This document shows, in pieces, positions 43,721 to 51,912 of a DNA stretch of 64,000 nt (the stretch's first letter is position 1; every line of letters starts with the position of its first letter). The notes beneath the pieces were generated by a model. That model was given only the letters and a program-made list of their open reading frames with translations, did not search any database and had not been told where the DNA came from. Where the stretch lies: positions 124,001-188,000 of the forward strand of contig CAZQOQ010000036.1 of NCBI GenBank assembly GCA_964595205.1. Reading direction: 5' to 3'. Source of the DNA: JADKIH01 sp964595205 (lineage in GTDB: Bacteria; Bacteroidota; Bacteroidia; AKYH767-A; 2013-40CM-41-45). The position numbers and the translations under genes were made by a program.

Positions 43721-44623
43721 ATGGACTACAAAGATTACTACAAGATACTTGGTGTTTCCAAGACGGCCACGCAGGACGAGATCAAGAAGGCATTCAGAAA
43801 GCTGGCTGTAAAATATCATCCCGACAAAAATCCCGGCGATAAGAAAGCAGAAGAAAAGTTTAAGGAGATCAGTGAGGCAAATGAAGTTATCGGCGATCCG
43901 GAGAAGAGAAAAAAATATGATGAACTTGGTGCAAACTGGAAACAATACCAGCAGCAGGGAGAGGAATATGCGGGTCGCAATTCAGGCCGGAGACAATATC
44001 ATACTTACAGTGAAGGTTTCGGAGGAGAGTTTTCCGATTTCTTTGAATCTTTTTTCGGAGGAGGCGGATTTTCCGGTTTCGACCAGGGCAGGCCGCAGCA
44101 GCGCACTAGAAAAGGCGCTGATCTGAGTGCCGAAATGGAACTTTCGCTGAGCGATGCATTTTACGGCTCTACCAGGCAGGTTACCATCGATGGACAGAGA
44201 GTAAACCTGAAAGTAAAACCCGGCATTCGCGACGGACAAATCCTGCGAATGAAAGGAAAAGGTTCTCCCGGTTATAACGGCGGTGAAAATGGCGACCTTC
44301 TCATCACAGTAAAAATTGCAAAGGATCCGGTTTATGAGCGTAAGGGGAATGATCTTTATTTCGATCAGGCTGTGGATGCGATTGTCGCCACACTCGGCGG
44401 AAAAATTTCTATCAGGGGTTTTGATAAAAGCGTTTCGATGGATATACCTCCCGGCTCCGACAGCAACAAAGTCTTTCGTCTGAAAGGAATGGGAATGCCA
44501 ATCTTCGAAACCCCCGACATCCGCGGAGACGCTTATGTTAAAATAGTATTACGCGTTCCTAAAAATTTATCAGAAGAAGAAACAAACCTTCTCAAAAAAT
44601 TCTTATCCCTTCATAAATCCTAA
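43721..44623 (+). CDS. cbpA: DnaJ-family co-chaperone of CbpA type
   Basis: 300 residues from MDYKDYYKILGVSKTAT. J domain 1-70 with the HPD motif in KYHPDKNPGD (~33). A Gly/Phe-rich linker follows (FFESFFGGGGFSGFDQG, ~105-122), and two C-terminal beta domains (~135-295) with KGKGSPGYNGGENGDLLI and FRLKGMGMP. There is no Cys-rich zinc finger, which places it with CbpA rather than DnaJ. It stimulates the ATPase of DnaK and binds unfolded clients; E. coli CbpA also binds curved DNA. The frame opens 7 codons earlier at a TTG, but the J domain begins at this ATG. Its 3' end is followed by a C-rich octamer array. Confidence 0.9.
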   Translation: MDYKDYYKILGVSKTATQDEIKKAFRKLAVKYHPDKNPGDKKAEEKFKEISEANEVIGDPEKRKKYDELGANWKQYQQQGEEYAGRNSGRRQYHTYSEGFGGEFSDFFESFFGGGGFSGFDQGRPQQRTRKGADLSAEMELSLSDAFYGSTRQVTIDGQRVNLKVKPGIRDGQILRMKGKGSPGYNGGENGDLLITVKIAKDPVYERKGNDLYFDQAVDAIVATLGGKISIRGFDKSVSMDIPPGSDSNKVFRLKGMGMPIFETPDIRGDAYVKIVLRVPKNLSEEETNLLKKFLSLHKS

Positions 44624-44633
44624 ACCGGAGCAA

Positions 44634-44726
44634 CTCCCACCTCCCCACCTCCCCACTTCCCCACCTCCCCACCTCCCCACTTCCCAACCTCCCTACTTCC
44701 CAACCTCCCCACCTCCCAACCTCCCC
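44634..44726. repeat. Octanucleotide array YTCCCMAC (GGGARGTT-type on the minus strand), ~10 units
   Basis: Ten full 8-bp units, variants of CTCCCCAC, TTCCCAAC, CTCCCAAC, plus partial units at both ends, fully purine/pyrimidine-skewed apart from the A. On the minus strand the GGG runs with 5-nt spacers fit a G-quadruplex pattern. The array overlaps the last codons and stop of the flavin reductase gene. Confidence 0.95.
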
Positions 44727-45268
44727 CTCTGCACAACATACGCCTCCGTATACCACAAAAACTGCCCGATAAAAAGATTAAAAGTGCGTTCAAAATTTTT
44801 TACGAATGATTCTCCTGCGGGCTGATCGGCTTTGTTAGCGACTCCCCAAGCAGGCGCAATTGGAATGGGCGGCATACCCAGCGTCGCGCATACGCCACGC
44901 AAATGTTCGCAGGAGCGAGCTCCGCCAATGGGACCGTCGGAATAAGAGACGATGCCGCAGGATTTGTATTTAAACTCCTCGCCGAAGTGATCCAGCATGT
45001 TTTTAAGAGCCGGAGGAATTCCGTGATTGTATTCGGCAGTAACAATTATAAATCCGTCAGTCGCCATAAAGATGTCGTGAAGTTTCCTGAATTTTTCCTC
45101 AGGCTCCTTCATCTCAAAATATCTTTTGTTCAGGAGAGGAAGATCATATTCCATGGGATCCACTAGAGTAAATTCAAAACGATTTCCGATCAGTTCTTTT
45201 ACTTTTTTGAATACGTTGTTGGCGAGACGGTTTTCCCTGACAGAACTAAGAATTAGAGTGATTTTCAT
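44693..45268 (-). CDS. NAD(P)H-dependent FMN reductase-like protein
   Basis: 191 residues. Flavodoxin-like fold: phosphate loop near ILSSVRENRLANNV (~6-19), TAEYNHGIPPALKNMLDHF (~77-95), and GGARSCEHLRGVC (~118-130) are the signature segments of NADPH-dependent FMN reductases (ArsH/SsuE/azoreductase-like). It reduces flavins or quinones in the cytosol. The last ~11 residues (RGRLGGGEVGK) are encoded by the octamer array, and the TAG stop arises from a single-base variant within one repeat unit, so the original end of the protein has been overwritten. It is divergent from the small kinase gene. Confidence 0.9.
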   Translation of the reverse strand: MKITLILSSVRENRLANNVFKKVKELIGNRFEFTLVDPMEYDLPLLNKRYFEMKEPEEKFRKLHDIFMATDGFIIVTAEYNHGIPPALKNMLDHFGEEFKYKSCGIVSYSDGPIGGARSCEHLRGVCATLGMPPIPIAPAWGVANKADQPAGESFVKNFERTFNLFIGQFLWYTEAYVVQRGRLGGGEVGK

Positions 45269-45328
45269 TTTATGTTATTTGAATAACAATATGCAAATTA
45301 GCTGTTTATTTTGAATTTAGCCGACGTT

Positions 45329-45757
45329 ATGGAGAAGATAAAAAGTAATGCCATTATCCTGCTGCGTGGCCTGCCGGGAAGCGGCAAAAGCACACTTGCC
45401 GAAGTCATATCCGGGAATGAGCGTTACCCGGTATTTTCCGTCGATCAGTTTTTTACAGATGACGAGGGGAATTACTCATTTGACTATCAGAAAAACCATA
45501 TTGCCTATGAACGTTGCATTCAAAATGTGCAGAAAGAATTAATGAAAGGGACTGCAAAAATTATCGTCGATAATACATTTACGCTCGACTGGGAAATGGA
45601 ACCATATTTCAGACTCGCGAAGGAATTTAAATATTTAATTTTTGTGGTGACGGTCGAAAATTATCATGGAGGGAAAAACATTCATGGAATTTCCGACGAA
45701 CAGCTCCGGAAGATGGCTGAAAAATTTAAGGTTAAATTATTGCCATTACGGGAATAA
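45329..45757 (+). CDS. Small P-loop ATPase/kinase
   Basis: 142 residues from the ATG at 45329 (the frame begins 6 codons earlier at a TTG). Walker A is LLRGLPGSGKSTLAEVI (~10-26), followed by SVDQFFTDDEGNYSFDY and IIVDNTFTLDWEMEPYF (Walker B-like Asp). This matches the polynucleotide-kinase-like AAA_33 / N4BP2-type family that phosphorylates nucleic acid ends or small molecules; the substrate here is unknown. Monocistronic, in the segment between the two octamer arrays. Confidence 0.8.
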   Translation: MEKIKSNAIILLRGLPGSGKSTLAEVISGNERYPVFSVDQFFTDDEGNYSFDYQKNHIAYERCIQNVQKELMKGTAKIIVDNTFTLDWEMEPYFRLAKEFKYLIFVVTVENYHGGKNIHGISDEQLRKMAEKFKVKLLPLRE

Positions 45758-45842
45758 TTTGTTGAAAGATATTTAGACTCGTAAAAGCATAATTAGTGTT
45801 CTGTAATTCGTAATTCCTGAATGATTTCTTTACATTTGACTT

Positions 45843-47960
45843 ATGAATATCAGCAAGAGTGTAATCCTGTTTTTTTTATTGGTTATTTGTCAGGGCGCGT
45901 ATGCGGATAAACTTGAAAAAGGTTTTGAGAGACTGAAGGCTTTCGACTATTTCGCTGCAAAGGAATATTTCGAGAAGACCCTGGACGATGAGCCGGCTGC
46001 AGCCGCATTCGGACTGAGTTCAATATTTTCATTCAATAAAAATCCGTTTTATAATGTAGACTCCGCACGGAAATATATTCTTATTTCAGATTCAACCATG
46101 AAGCTGGTCAAAGAGAAGACGAAGAAAAAATATGCTGAACTCGGAGTAACGGATAGTTCCATTGCGCGGCTGGGCGAATTTATCTGCGAGGATGCTTTCA
46201 GCACTTTTAAGAACATCAATTCCGTTTTGGCATATAATCACTTTCTGAAAAATTATGCGACGTGTAAACAGGACAGCGAGGCTGTCGTTTTAAGGAATGC
46301 AGCGGCCTTCAACGATGCAAGATTCAGCAACACCTCCGCTGCTTTCAAGGAATTTATGGCAACGTATCCGAATTCGATCCAATACAATGATGCAAGAACG
46401 AAGTATGATGAATTGATTTATAAGGAGAATACAGCAGATAATTCGATTCTTTCTTATGAACAATTTATGTCGAATTTTCCCGGGAATCCATTTGTACCTG
46501 AAGCGGAAAGAAACATTTACCTGTTGAGCATACAAGACAGCACCCTGGAACAATTTGTTTCCTATGTCAGGAAATATAAATCCACAACATTTACCCCGGA
46601 AGCATGGCATGAAATATATAAAATGGGAATGAAGGATTATTCGGAGGAAACGTATAATCAATTCAAACAAAAATTTCCGGATTATCCTTTTCCTGAAGAA
46701 CTCGAAACAGATTTTCGTCTTCAAAATACTTTTTTCCTTCCATTCGATTCATTTGGAAAAACCGGCTACATAAACGAAGATGGTCAGGAAATGATCAGGC
46801 CGAATTATGAGGAAGGCACTTTATTTTCTGAAGGCCTTGCAGTAGTAATGAAGAATGGGAAATACGGATATATAAATAAAGCGGATAAACTGATAATCAA
46901 CTTCCGGTTCCAGGATGCTGAACCATTCCATAATGGCTGTGCGGTGGTAAAAAAAGACAGTCTTTACGGATTGATAAACAAGAAAGGAGAATTTATCATT
47001 CAACCCGAATACGATGAATTGTCCGAAGCCTCCGAAACAATTTTCATGGGGGTAAAAAACGATCATTCGGGTTACATTCATAAGTCAGGATCTGTACTCA
47101 CGGATTTTGACTTTGATCTGGCCGGCGATTTTAAAAACGGATTTGCCATCGTAAACAAAAATGAAAAGTACGGGCTGCTGAATGAGTCGGGCAAGTTTAA
47201 TATTGAGCCCAAATTTTCTGAACTTGTATTTATCGCAAACAGATTATTGAAAGCGCTCGACGAGAATGAAAACTGGGGAATACTCAATGTTAATGGCGAT
47301 ACAGTTATGCCTTTCGTACTTGGTGCGGTCGGGGAATTTCACGAGAACAGGGCGCTCATCGAAAAGAATAACAAGTGTGGATATATTAATGAAAAGTGTG
47401 AAATTGTTATCCCGCTCAATTACATTTATTCGTCAATCCTCCTTACCTCGGGAAATTTTCAAAATGGATATGCACTGATCAAACAAAAGTTTAAAAATGT
47501 TCTTATCGACACCACCGGAAAGTCGATCGTCTTTTTTGGTTGCGATGATTACGGCCGCCCTTCTGAAGGATTAGTTCCCGTTAGAAAAAATAAAAAATGG
47601 GGATACTCTGACATGAAAGGAAAAATACAAATTCCATGTAAGTACGAACTCGCGGAGTCTTTTGAAAATGGCTATGCGATAATTCGTCAGAATAAATTAA
47701 AGGGTATTATCGACACTTCGGGCACTATCTTCATTCAGCCCACGTACGAGGATCTTTCGTTTAAAAGCAATGTGATTCTCGCCCGCAGCAACCACAAAGC
47801 GGGATTGTTGATGAAAGACGGATCTGTATTGGTCCCGTTTCAGTATGATAAAATTGAATTCATTTCACCCGTGATTGCCAAAGCGATGGAAGGGAAAGAA
47901 TACCTTTATGTAAATCTGTCAGGGGGAAAGATAATTTATAACTCAAATAAAATTAATTAA
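45843..47960 (+). CDS. Exported WG-repeat protein
   Basis: 705 residues. Signal peptide MNISKSVILFFLLVICQGAYA. Residues ~22-300 are helical and TPR-like (FERLKAFDYFAAKEYFEKTL, FKEFMATYPNSIQYNDA). Residues ~305-700 hold about nine to ten WG-type repeats, each with G-Y/L-I/L-N-x-x-G and a downstream F-x-x-G-x-A-x-V (GKYGYINKADKLIINFRF, SLYGLINKKGEFIIQPEY, EKYGLLNESGKFNIEPKF, KKWGYSDMKGKIQIPCKY). WG repeats form propeller-like beta structures thought to mediate binding. No catalytic motif and no T9SS tail; probably periplasmic. Partner unknown. Confidence 0.85.
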   Translation: MNISKSVILFFLLVICQGAYADKLEKGFERLKAFDYFAAKEYFEKTLDDEPAAAAFGLSSIFSFNKNPFYNVDSARKYILISDSTMKLVKEKTKKKYAELGVTDSSIARLGEFICEDAFSTFKNINSVLAYNHFLKNYATCKQDSEAVVLRNAAAFNDARFSNTSAAFKEFMATYPNSIQYNDARTKYDELIYKENTADNSILSYEQFMSNFPGNPFVPEAERNIYLLSIQDSTLEQFVSYVRKYKSTTFTPEAWHEIYKMGMKDYSEETYNQFKQKFPDYPFPEELETDFRLQNTFFLPFDSFGKTGYINEDGQEMIRPNYEEGTLFSEGLAVVMKNGKYGYINKADKLIINFRFQDAEPFHNGCAVVKKDSLYGLINKKGEFIIQPEYDELSEASETIFMGVKNDHSGYIHKSGSVLTDFDFDLAGDFKNGFAIVNKNEKYGLLNESGKFNIEPKFSELVFIANRLLKALDENENWGILNVNGDTVMPFVLGAVGEFHENRALIEKNNKCGYINEKCEIVIPLNYIYSSILLTSGNFQNGYALIKQKFKNVLIDTTGKSIVFFGCDDYGRPSEGLVPVRKNKKWGYSDMKGKIQIPCKYELAESFENGYAIIRQNKLKGIIDTSGTIFIQPTYEDLSFKSNVILARSNHKAGLLMKDGSVLVPFQYDKIEFISPVIAKAMEGKEYLYVNLSGGKIIYNSNKIN

Positions 47961-48029
47961 TCGAGAGAATTCATCCGTGTGTATTTTTCATGGAACCTGA
48001 AAAACGGATAATCGGATTGAAATTTTTTC

Positions 48030-49037
48030 TCAGGTATAATTTTGCATTTCAGTTTTAATATTTGTCAATGGTGAAGCAATGGCATTCACGTATTGATAGT
48101 TGCCTTCCCTGTTATTATTTATTGAAAGTTGAATCGGAGTCGCCTCACTCTGAATCGCATTCACTTTATATCTTCCCTCATGCGTATTGAAATAAACATA
48201 GGGGGCGCCCGAAGAACCAAAACGGAAATAGCCACGGATCAGATAACGCAAGCCTTCCATAACATAGTTTCCCCCGATGCGATCGCTGAATAAACTCCAG
48301 TGATCGGAATATCCTTCCATCATCGCATTATTTAAAAGACGTCCGAGAAAACTGCCGGGGGAACTCTGGACACAATAAAAATCAGTGACCGTATTGTCCA
48401 GAACAGTAAAATCAGCTTCTATGGCCGGAAGACGATCGATAATTTCCTGTTTTGTTTCAACGATTTTGTAGAGCGCAATGTCGTCACCGTAAAATGCTTT
48501 TTGAAGTTCCAGTTTGATCAGAAACGTATGTCGGTTCAACGACTGTTCCCGGAAATAGGTAGTTGCATTAAAATATTTTGTCAGAGCCGCATCATTGTAA
48601 AACAATCCGTCCCTGAATTGGACGATCAAATAAGGAGTGCATATTTTTTTTTCGTTCAGCGTCTCCCATCTTGTATCGAATTTAACCTGGTTTAGATTTT
48701 CACTGATGACCTTTGTAATGCCCGGATCGTTTATGTTTGCATAACGCTTATTAGTGGAAGTATCGAGAGGATAATACTGATTAAATACCTGGATTTGCGC
48801 AGAATTTAATTTTGGAAATATCTCTGACTGATAAATTGTTTCATCCATTGAATTAACGATACCGCTTTCGGTGCGGAGATTGTGAGCAACACTCAAAACA
48901 TAGCCATTGCCGATATGAAACGCACAAATATTGTTACCAAATTGTTTTCTTTTTGGCTCTTCAACATTATAACCCCACATTATTCTGAATAACGGGGATG
49001 TCTGTTCATTTATTAAATCGAGTTTGTTGGTGATCAT
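48030..49037 (-). CDS. Cytoplasmic trypsin-like serine protease
   Basis: 335 residues from the ATG at 49035-49037 (a TTG six codons upstream opens the frame). No signal peptide or membrane span. The chymotrypsin-fold triad is readable: His in HIGNGYVLSVAHNLR (~51), Asp in FYGDDIALYKIVE (~187-188) and Ser in GYFRFGSSGAPYVYFN (~280), where GSSGAP stands for the usual GDSGGP. The insert between His and Asp is longer than in trypsin. Because the triad is complete, it is probably active, inside the cell. Upstream in the same direction is an HTH-ImmA/IrrE gene; the octamer array lies between them, 27-106 bp before this start. Substrate unknown; a stress or defence role is inference from context. 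Confidence 0.75.
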   Translation of the reverse strand: MITNKLDLINEQTSPLFRIMWGYNVEEPKRKQFGNNICAFHIGNGYVLSVAHNLRTESGIVNSMDETIYQSEIFPKLNSAQIQVFNQYYPLDTSTNKRYANINDPGITKVISENLNQVKFDTRWETLNEKKICTPYLIVQFRDGLFYNDAALTKYFNATTYFREQSLNRHTFLIKLELQKAFYGDDIALYKIVETKQEIIDRLPAIEADFTVLDNTVTDFYCVQSSPGSFLGRLLNNAMMEGYSDHWSLFSDRIGGNYVMEGLRYLIRGYFRFGSSGAPYVYFNTHEGRYKVNAIQSEATPIQLSINNNREGNYQYVNAIASPLTNIKTEMQNYT

Positions 49038-49063
49038 GGAGAAATTTTGAGTCAATGATAAAT

Positions 49064-49143
49064 GGGAAGTTGGGAAGTTGGGAGGTTGGGAAGTTGGGAG
49101 GTTGGGAAGTTGGGAGGTTGGGAGGTTGGGAAGTTGGGAGGTT
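49064..49143. repeat. Octanucleotide array GGGARGTT, 10 units
   Basis: Ten perfect 8-bp units GGGAAGTT or GGGAGGTT, differing only at the fifth base, in the opposite orientation to the array at 44634-44726. It fills most of the intergenic region between the ImmA/IrrE gene and the trypsin-like protease gene and would form the pyrimidine-rich leader of the latter. Confidence 0.97.
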
Positions 49144-49171
49144 TTACTTCAGCATTGACACGCATTGAATT

Positions 49172-50344
49172 CTATTTATAAATATATTTCTCGAATTTCA
49201 CGAAGTTACCTTCTTTCACTTTTAAGAGCCGGCTCGCATCCGTACCATTTACTTTCCCGCTCTTATAAAAATCCATGACGATGTTTGCAAAAGCCTTGCT
49301 GCTTCTTCGCAACTGCATCACATAATAGTTTGGTCCGCCCGAAGATTTTTTCTTCTGCGATTCTTTCAACAGGAATTCCTTCCAGAGGGTCTCTGATTCT
49401 TTTTTAAAGCCATTGTATTTTTCCTTGTCAAGGTATTCTGTAATAAGGAGACGATTTAAAAGCGTAATATTATTAACGCCGAGTTTTTTTCCGGCACGGA
49501 CAACAGACTTCATCGACAACTCTTCGGGCTTTGGAAGGAATAACGTAATTTCATCCTCGGGCAATAATGCCTTAGCAGCAACTTCGTTGCAGAATTTTTC
49601 TACAGGATGAAGGTCGGGCGGCTGTGTCACGTTTATTTCTGTTTCATTGGAGAGACCCGAGACTCCGATCCAGATATGCGCAAGTTCGTGAACCAGAGTG
49701 ACTAGTTGTCCCTGGTCCCAGTCATCGCTGTTCAGAAAGATAAATGGAGCATAATTGTCGGCAATAACAAACCCCTTGAAATCGTCGCTGTTTAGTTTGA
49801 GACGCGTATGGTAATTACTGCTCAGTGAAATGTAAATTCCCTTCGCTTCCGCTTTTTGTATCCAGTATTTGAGAGGTTTCTCTGCAGCTTCCTTCGTGTT
49901 GATGCCAAGTGTCTTTCGGATATCCTTTGCAACCAAATCGGCCGAACTCTTAATGTTGTATTTACCGGCATACTCGAGACGCTTCTGCTTATTTTTTTTA
50001 AGAAAATTACTCAGCCATTCCTGTTTTTCCTGCACCTCTCGCATCATGAAAATTAATGCCGTGCTGAATCCATCTTCTTTGTTGCGACGAAAATCCTTTA
50101 ATGGTGGAAAATCTTTCGGAATGAATGGAAGAAAAAACACATCTGCCGGCCGCCGGTAAAGGCGCGCCAGCTTTTCAACCTGTTTAATTGTTGGAAAATC
50201 TTTGCATTCCGGGGATTCCCACTCTTTAATCCTGTCCACCGGACATTTTTTTGAAATAACAGAAGCGGATTTTTCAAGAGAGATCTTCGCTGACTTACGG
50301 GCCCACTTTAAGATTTCCGGGTTGGGTTTGACTTTTTGTGCCAC
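49172..50344 (-). CDS. HTH and ImmA/IrrE-type metallopeptidase
   Basis: 390 residues from a GTG at 50342-50344. The frame reaches back to a TTG at 50383, but that codon lies inside the -7 box at 50381-50388, and homologues begin near the PNPEILKWARKSAKISLE segment, so the GTG is preferred. The N-terminal XRE-like helix-turn-helix (~8-65) has IKEWESPECKDFPTIKQVEK; the zinc peptidase domain has TLVHELAHIWIGVSG (HExxH, ~210) and a downstream Glu in KFCNEVAAKALLPEDEI. ImmA/IrrE proteins cleave repressors or regulators in response to DNA damage, toxin or phage signals. It probably controls, or acts with, the trypsin-like protease downstream. Confidence 0.9.
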   Translation of the reverse strand: MAQKVKPNPEILKWARKSAKISLEKSASVISKKCPVDRIKEWESPECKDFPTIKQVEKLARLYRRPADVFFLPFIPKDFPPLKDFRRNKEDGFSTALIFMMREVQEKQEWLSNFLKKNKQKRLEYAGKYNIKSSADLVAKDIRKTLGINTKEAAEKPLKYWIQKAEAKGIYISLSSNYHTRLKLNSDDFKGFVIADNYAPFIFLNSDDWDQGQLVTLVHELAHIWIGVSGLSNETEINVTQPPDLHPVEKFCNEVAAKALLPEDEITLFLPKPEELSMKSVVRAGKKLGVNNITLLNRLLITEYLDKEKYNGFKKESETLWKEFLLKESQKKKSSGGPNYYVMQLRRSSKAFANIVMDFYKSGKVNGTDASRLLKVKEGNFVKFEKYIYK

Positions 50345-50380
50345 GATCGTGAGTTTAAAATATTTTAATCGGGATAGAGA

Positions 50381-50388
50381 CAAATATA
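50381..50388 (-). promoter_or_regulatory. -7 box (TATATTTG) of the ImmA/IrrE gene
   Basis: TATATTTG on the minus strand matches TAnnTTTG, 37 nt upstream of the GTG start. No well-spaced TTG was found. It helps decide the start codon. Confidence 0.5.
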
Positions 50389-50492
50389 ATTGTTTTGTTT
50401 GGCAATTTCAGCCTGCCATCCACGAGAAATGTTTAGTTATTTGTTATTGTTCGGTAAATTTTTCATTGCTTTGAATCTTCATTCTGACAGGA

Positions 50493-50972
50493 ATGATTTG
50501 CTCCATGAATGAGAAGGAAAAAACAGAGTTTAAAATTGCGCTTAAAAACAGGGCCGTCGATACTCTTTATGAGAGAATTGATGCCTCTTCTGCAGCTATG
50601 AGCGAAGCGCAGAATGCTGCCAACGATGAAGGCCGCAGCAGCGTGGGAGATAAATACCAAACCGGCCGTGCCATGGCTCACATCGACCGGGACATACATG
50701 CGCGTCAGCTCGACACAGCGCAGAAGGAATTGGCTTTTATACAAAATGTTGATGTAAGAATACTCTCTAATAAAATTGAATTGGGAGCATATGCAGTTAC
50801 GAGTGAAGGAAATTATTTTTTCCTGACCGGACTGGGAGCAATCGAAATTAATCAGGAGAAGATTTTCTACCTTTCTGTTAATTCTCCGATCGGAAAACTG
50901 TTGTCCGGAAAATCAGCCGGAGATCATGTCAATTTTAATGGCAGGGAGCTGGCAATACTGGATGTATTCTGA
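50493..50972 (+). CDS. GreA/GreB-like protein
   Basis: 159 residues from ATG 50493; an in-frame ATG at 50505 (MNEKEKTEF) is an equally good start. The N-terminal ~80 residues are helical and acidic/basic (ASSAAMSEAQNAANDEGRSS, AMAHIDRDIHARQLD), like the Gre coiled coil in outline. The C-terminal ~50 residues (SVNSPIGKLLSGKSAGDHVN then FNGRELAILDVF) match the FKBP-like domain of Gre factors. Gre factors rescue backtracked RNA polymerase; this shortened form lacks the canonical Gre N-terminal acidic tip, so its activity is uncertain. Relatives are often labelled 3-oxoacyl-ACP synthase, which nothing in the sequence supports. Divergent from the ImmA/IrrE gene. Confidence 0.7.
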   Translation: MICSMNEKEKTEFKIALKNRAVDTLYERIDASSAAMSEAQNAANDEGRSSVGDKYQTGRAMAHIDRDIHARQLDTAQKELAFIQNVDVRILSNKIELGAYAVTSEGNYFFLTGLGAIEINQEKIFYLSVNSPIGKLLSGKSAGDHVNFNGRELAILDVF

Positions 50973-51035
50973 TTCAGCCTCACGGATTCACCAACCAGAT
51001 TATAAAGTGAAAAAAACTATCTTCGCCGGCTGAAT

Positions 51036-51911
51036 ATGAATTACATTTTAAGCGCCCTACTTTTCTATCTAATCATTCTTCCGGTTTCATGGCTGCCGTT
51101 TCCTTTGCTTTATGGTTTGTCGGATATTCTCTTTGTTTTTTTTTACTACCTCACTCCGTATCGTAAAAAGGTCGTAATTGGAAATTTAAAAAAATCATTT
51201 CCCGAAAAAACCGAAAGCGAGATAAAGGAAATTTCAAGGAAATTTTACAAACATTTTTGTGATGTCATAGTTGAAACGCTGAAATTGTTTTCAGCCTCGC
51301 AGCAGGCAATCGAGAGCCGGATTAATTTAGTGAATGCGGAACTGCTCGACGAATATTATAAAAACGGAAAGAGTGTCGTACTGGTAACAGGCCATTATGC
51401 CAACTGGGAATGGCCGGCTATCACTCTCACTTCACACAGTAAACACCGGGGAACGGGCATTTACAAAAAACTCTCAAGCAGATTCTTCGACAATAAATTG
51501 CGCGAGACGCGTGCACGATTCGGGATGGAGCTGATGTCTACAAAGGAAGTACCCGAGTTTTTCGAAAGCCATAAGAATGAATTGTGCGCATATGGTTTTA
51601 TCAATGATCAGAGTCCGTCTGATCCGAAGAAGGGACACTGGATGACATTCCTTAATCAGCCCACGTGTATGCTTCTCGGCGCAGAAAAATATGCGGTGAA
51701 GTATGATTACCCCGTTTTATATGGAGCAATCACACGTGAAAAAAGAGGGCGTTATAGAATTGAATATGTGAAGGTCTCCGATTTGCCATCTTCCGAAAAA
51801 CCATTTGCAATTACCGAGAAGTGCGCAAAGATCAATGAGGAGTTAATTCGTAAGGATCCTCCGTATTGGCTGTGGACACATAAGAGGTGGAAACATAAAC
51901 CGGTTGCCTGA
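51036..51911 (+). CDS. Lysophospholipid / lipid A acyltransferase (LpxL/HtrB family)
   Basis: 291 residues. One N-terminal membrane anchor (~4-40). Catalytic motif H-x4-E in VTGHYANWEWPAI (~117-129), preceded by the KSFPEKTESEIKEI and FYKHFCDVIVE helices typical of the family, with INDQSPSDPKKGHW in the middle and a WLWTHKRWKHKP end. Transfers a secondary acyl chain to lipid A or a related lipid at the inner face of the membrane. Single gene, converging on the 187-aa protein gene with a 1-bp gap. Confidence 0.92.
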   Translation: MNYILSALLFYLIILPVSWLPFPLLYGLSDILFVFFYYLTPYRKKVVIGNLKKSFPEKTESEIKEISRKFYKHFCDVIVETLKLFSASQQAIESRINLVNAELLDEYYKNGKSVVLVTGHYANWEWPAITLTSHSKHRGTGIYKKLSSRFFDNKLRETRARFGMELMSTKEVPEFFESHKNELCAYGFINDQSPSDPKKGHWMTFLNQPTCMLLGAEKYAVKYDYPVLYGAITREKRGRYRIEYVKVSDLPSSEKPFAITEKCAKINEELIRKDPPYWLWTHKRWKHKPVA

Positions 51912-51912
51912 A

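Noticed and set aside
44634..49143. Octamer arrays as telomere-like or origin iterons
   Set aside because: No DnaA boxes, rep gene or replicon feature nearby; the units are in or beside ordinary genes and fit simple microsatellites better.
50493..50972. Label 3-oxoacyl-ACP synthase
   Set aside because: No thiolase-fold catalytic Cys-His-Asn and far too short; the C-terminus matches Gre factors.
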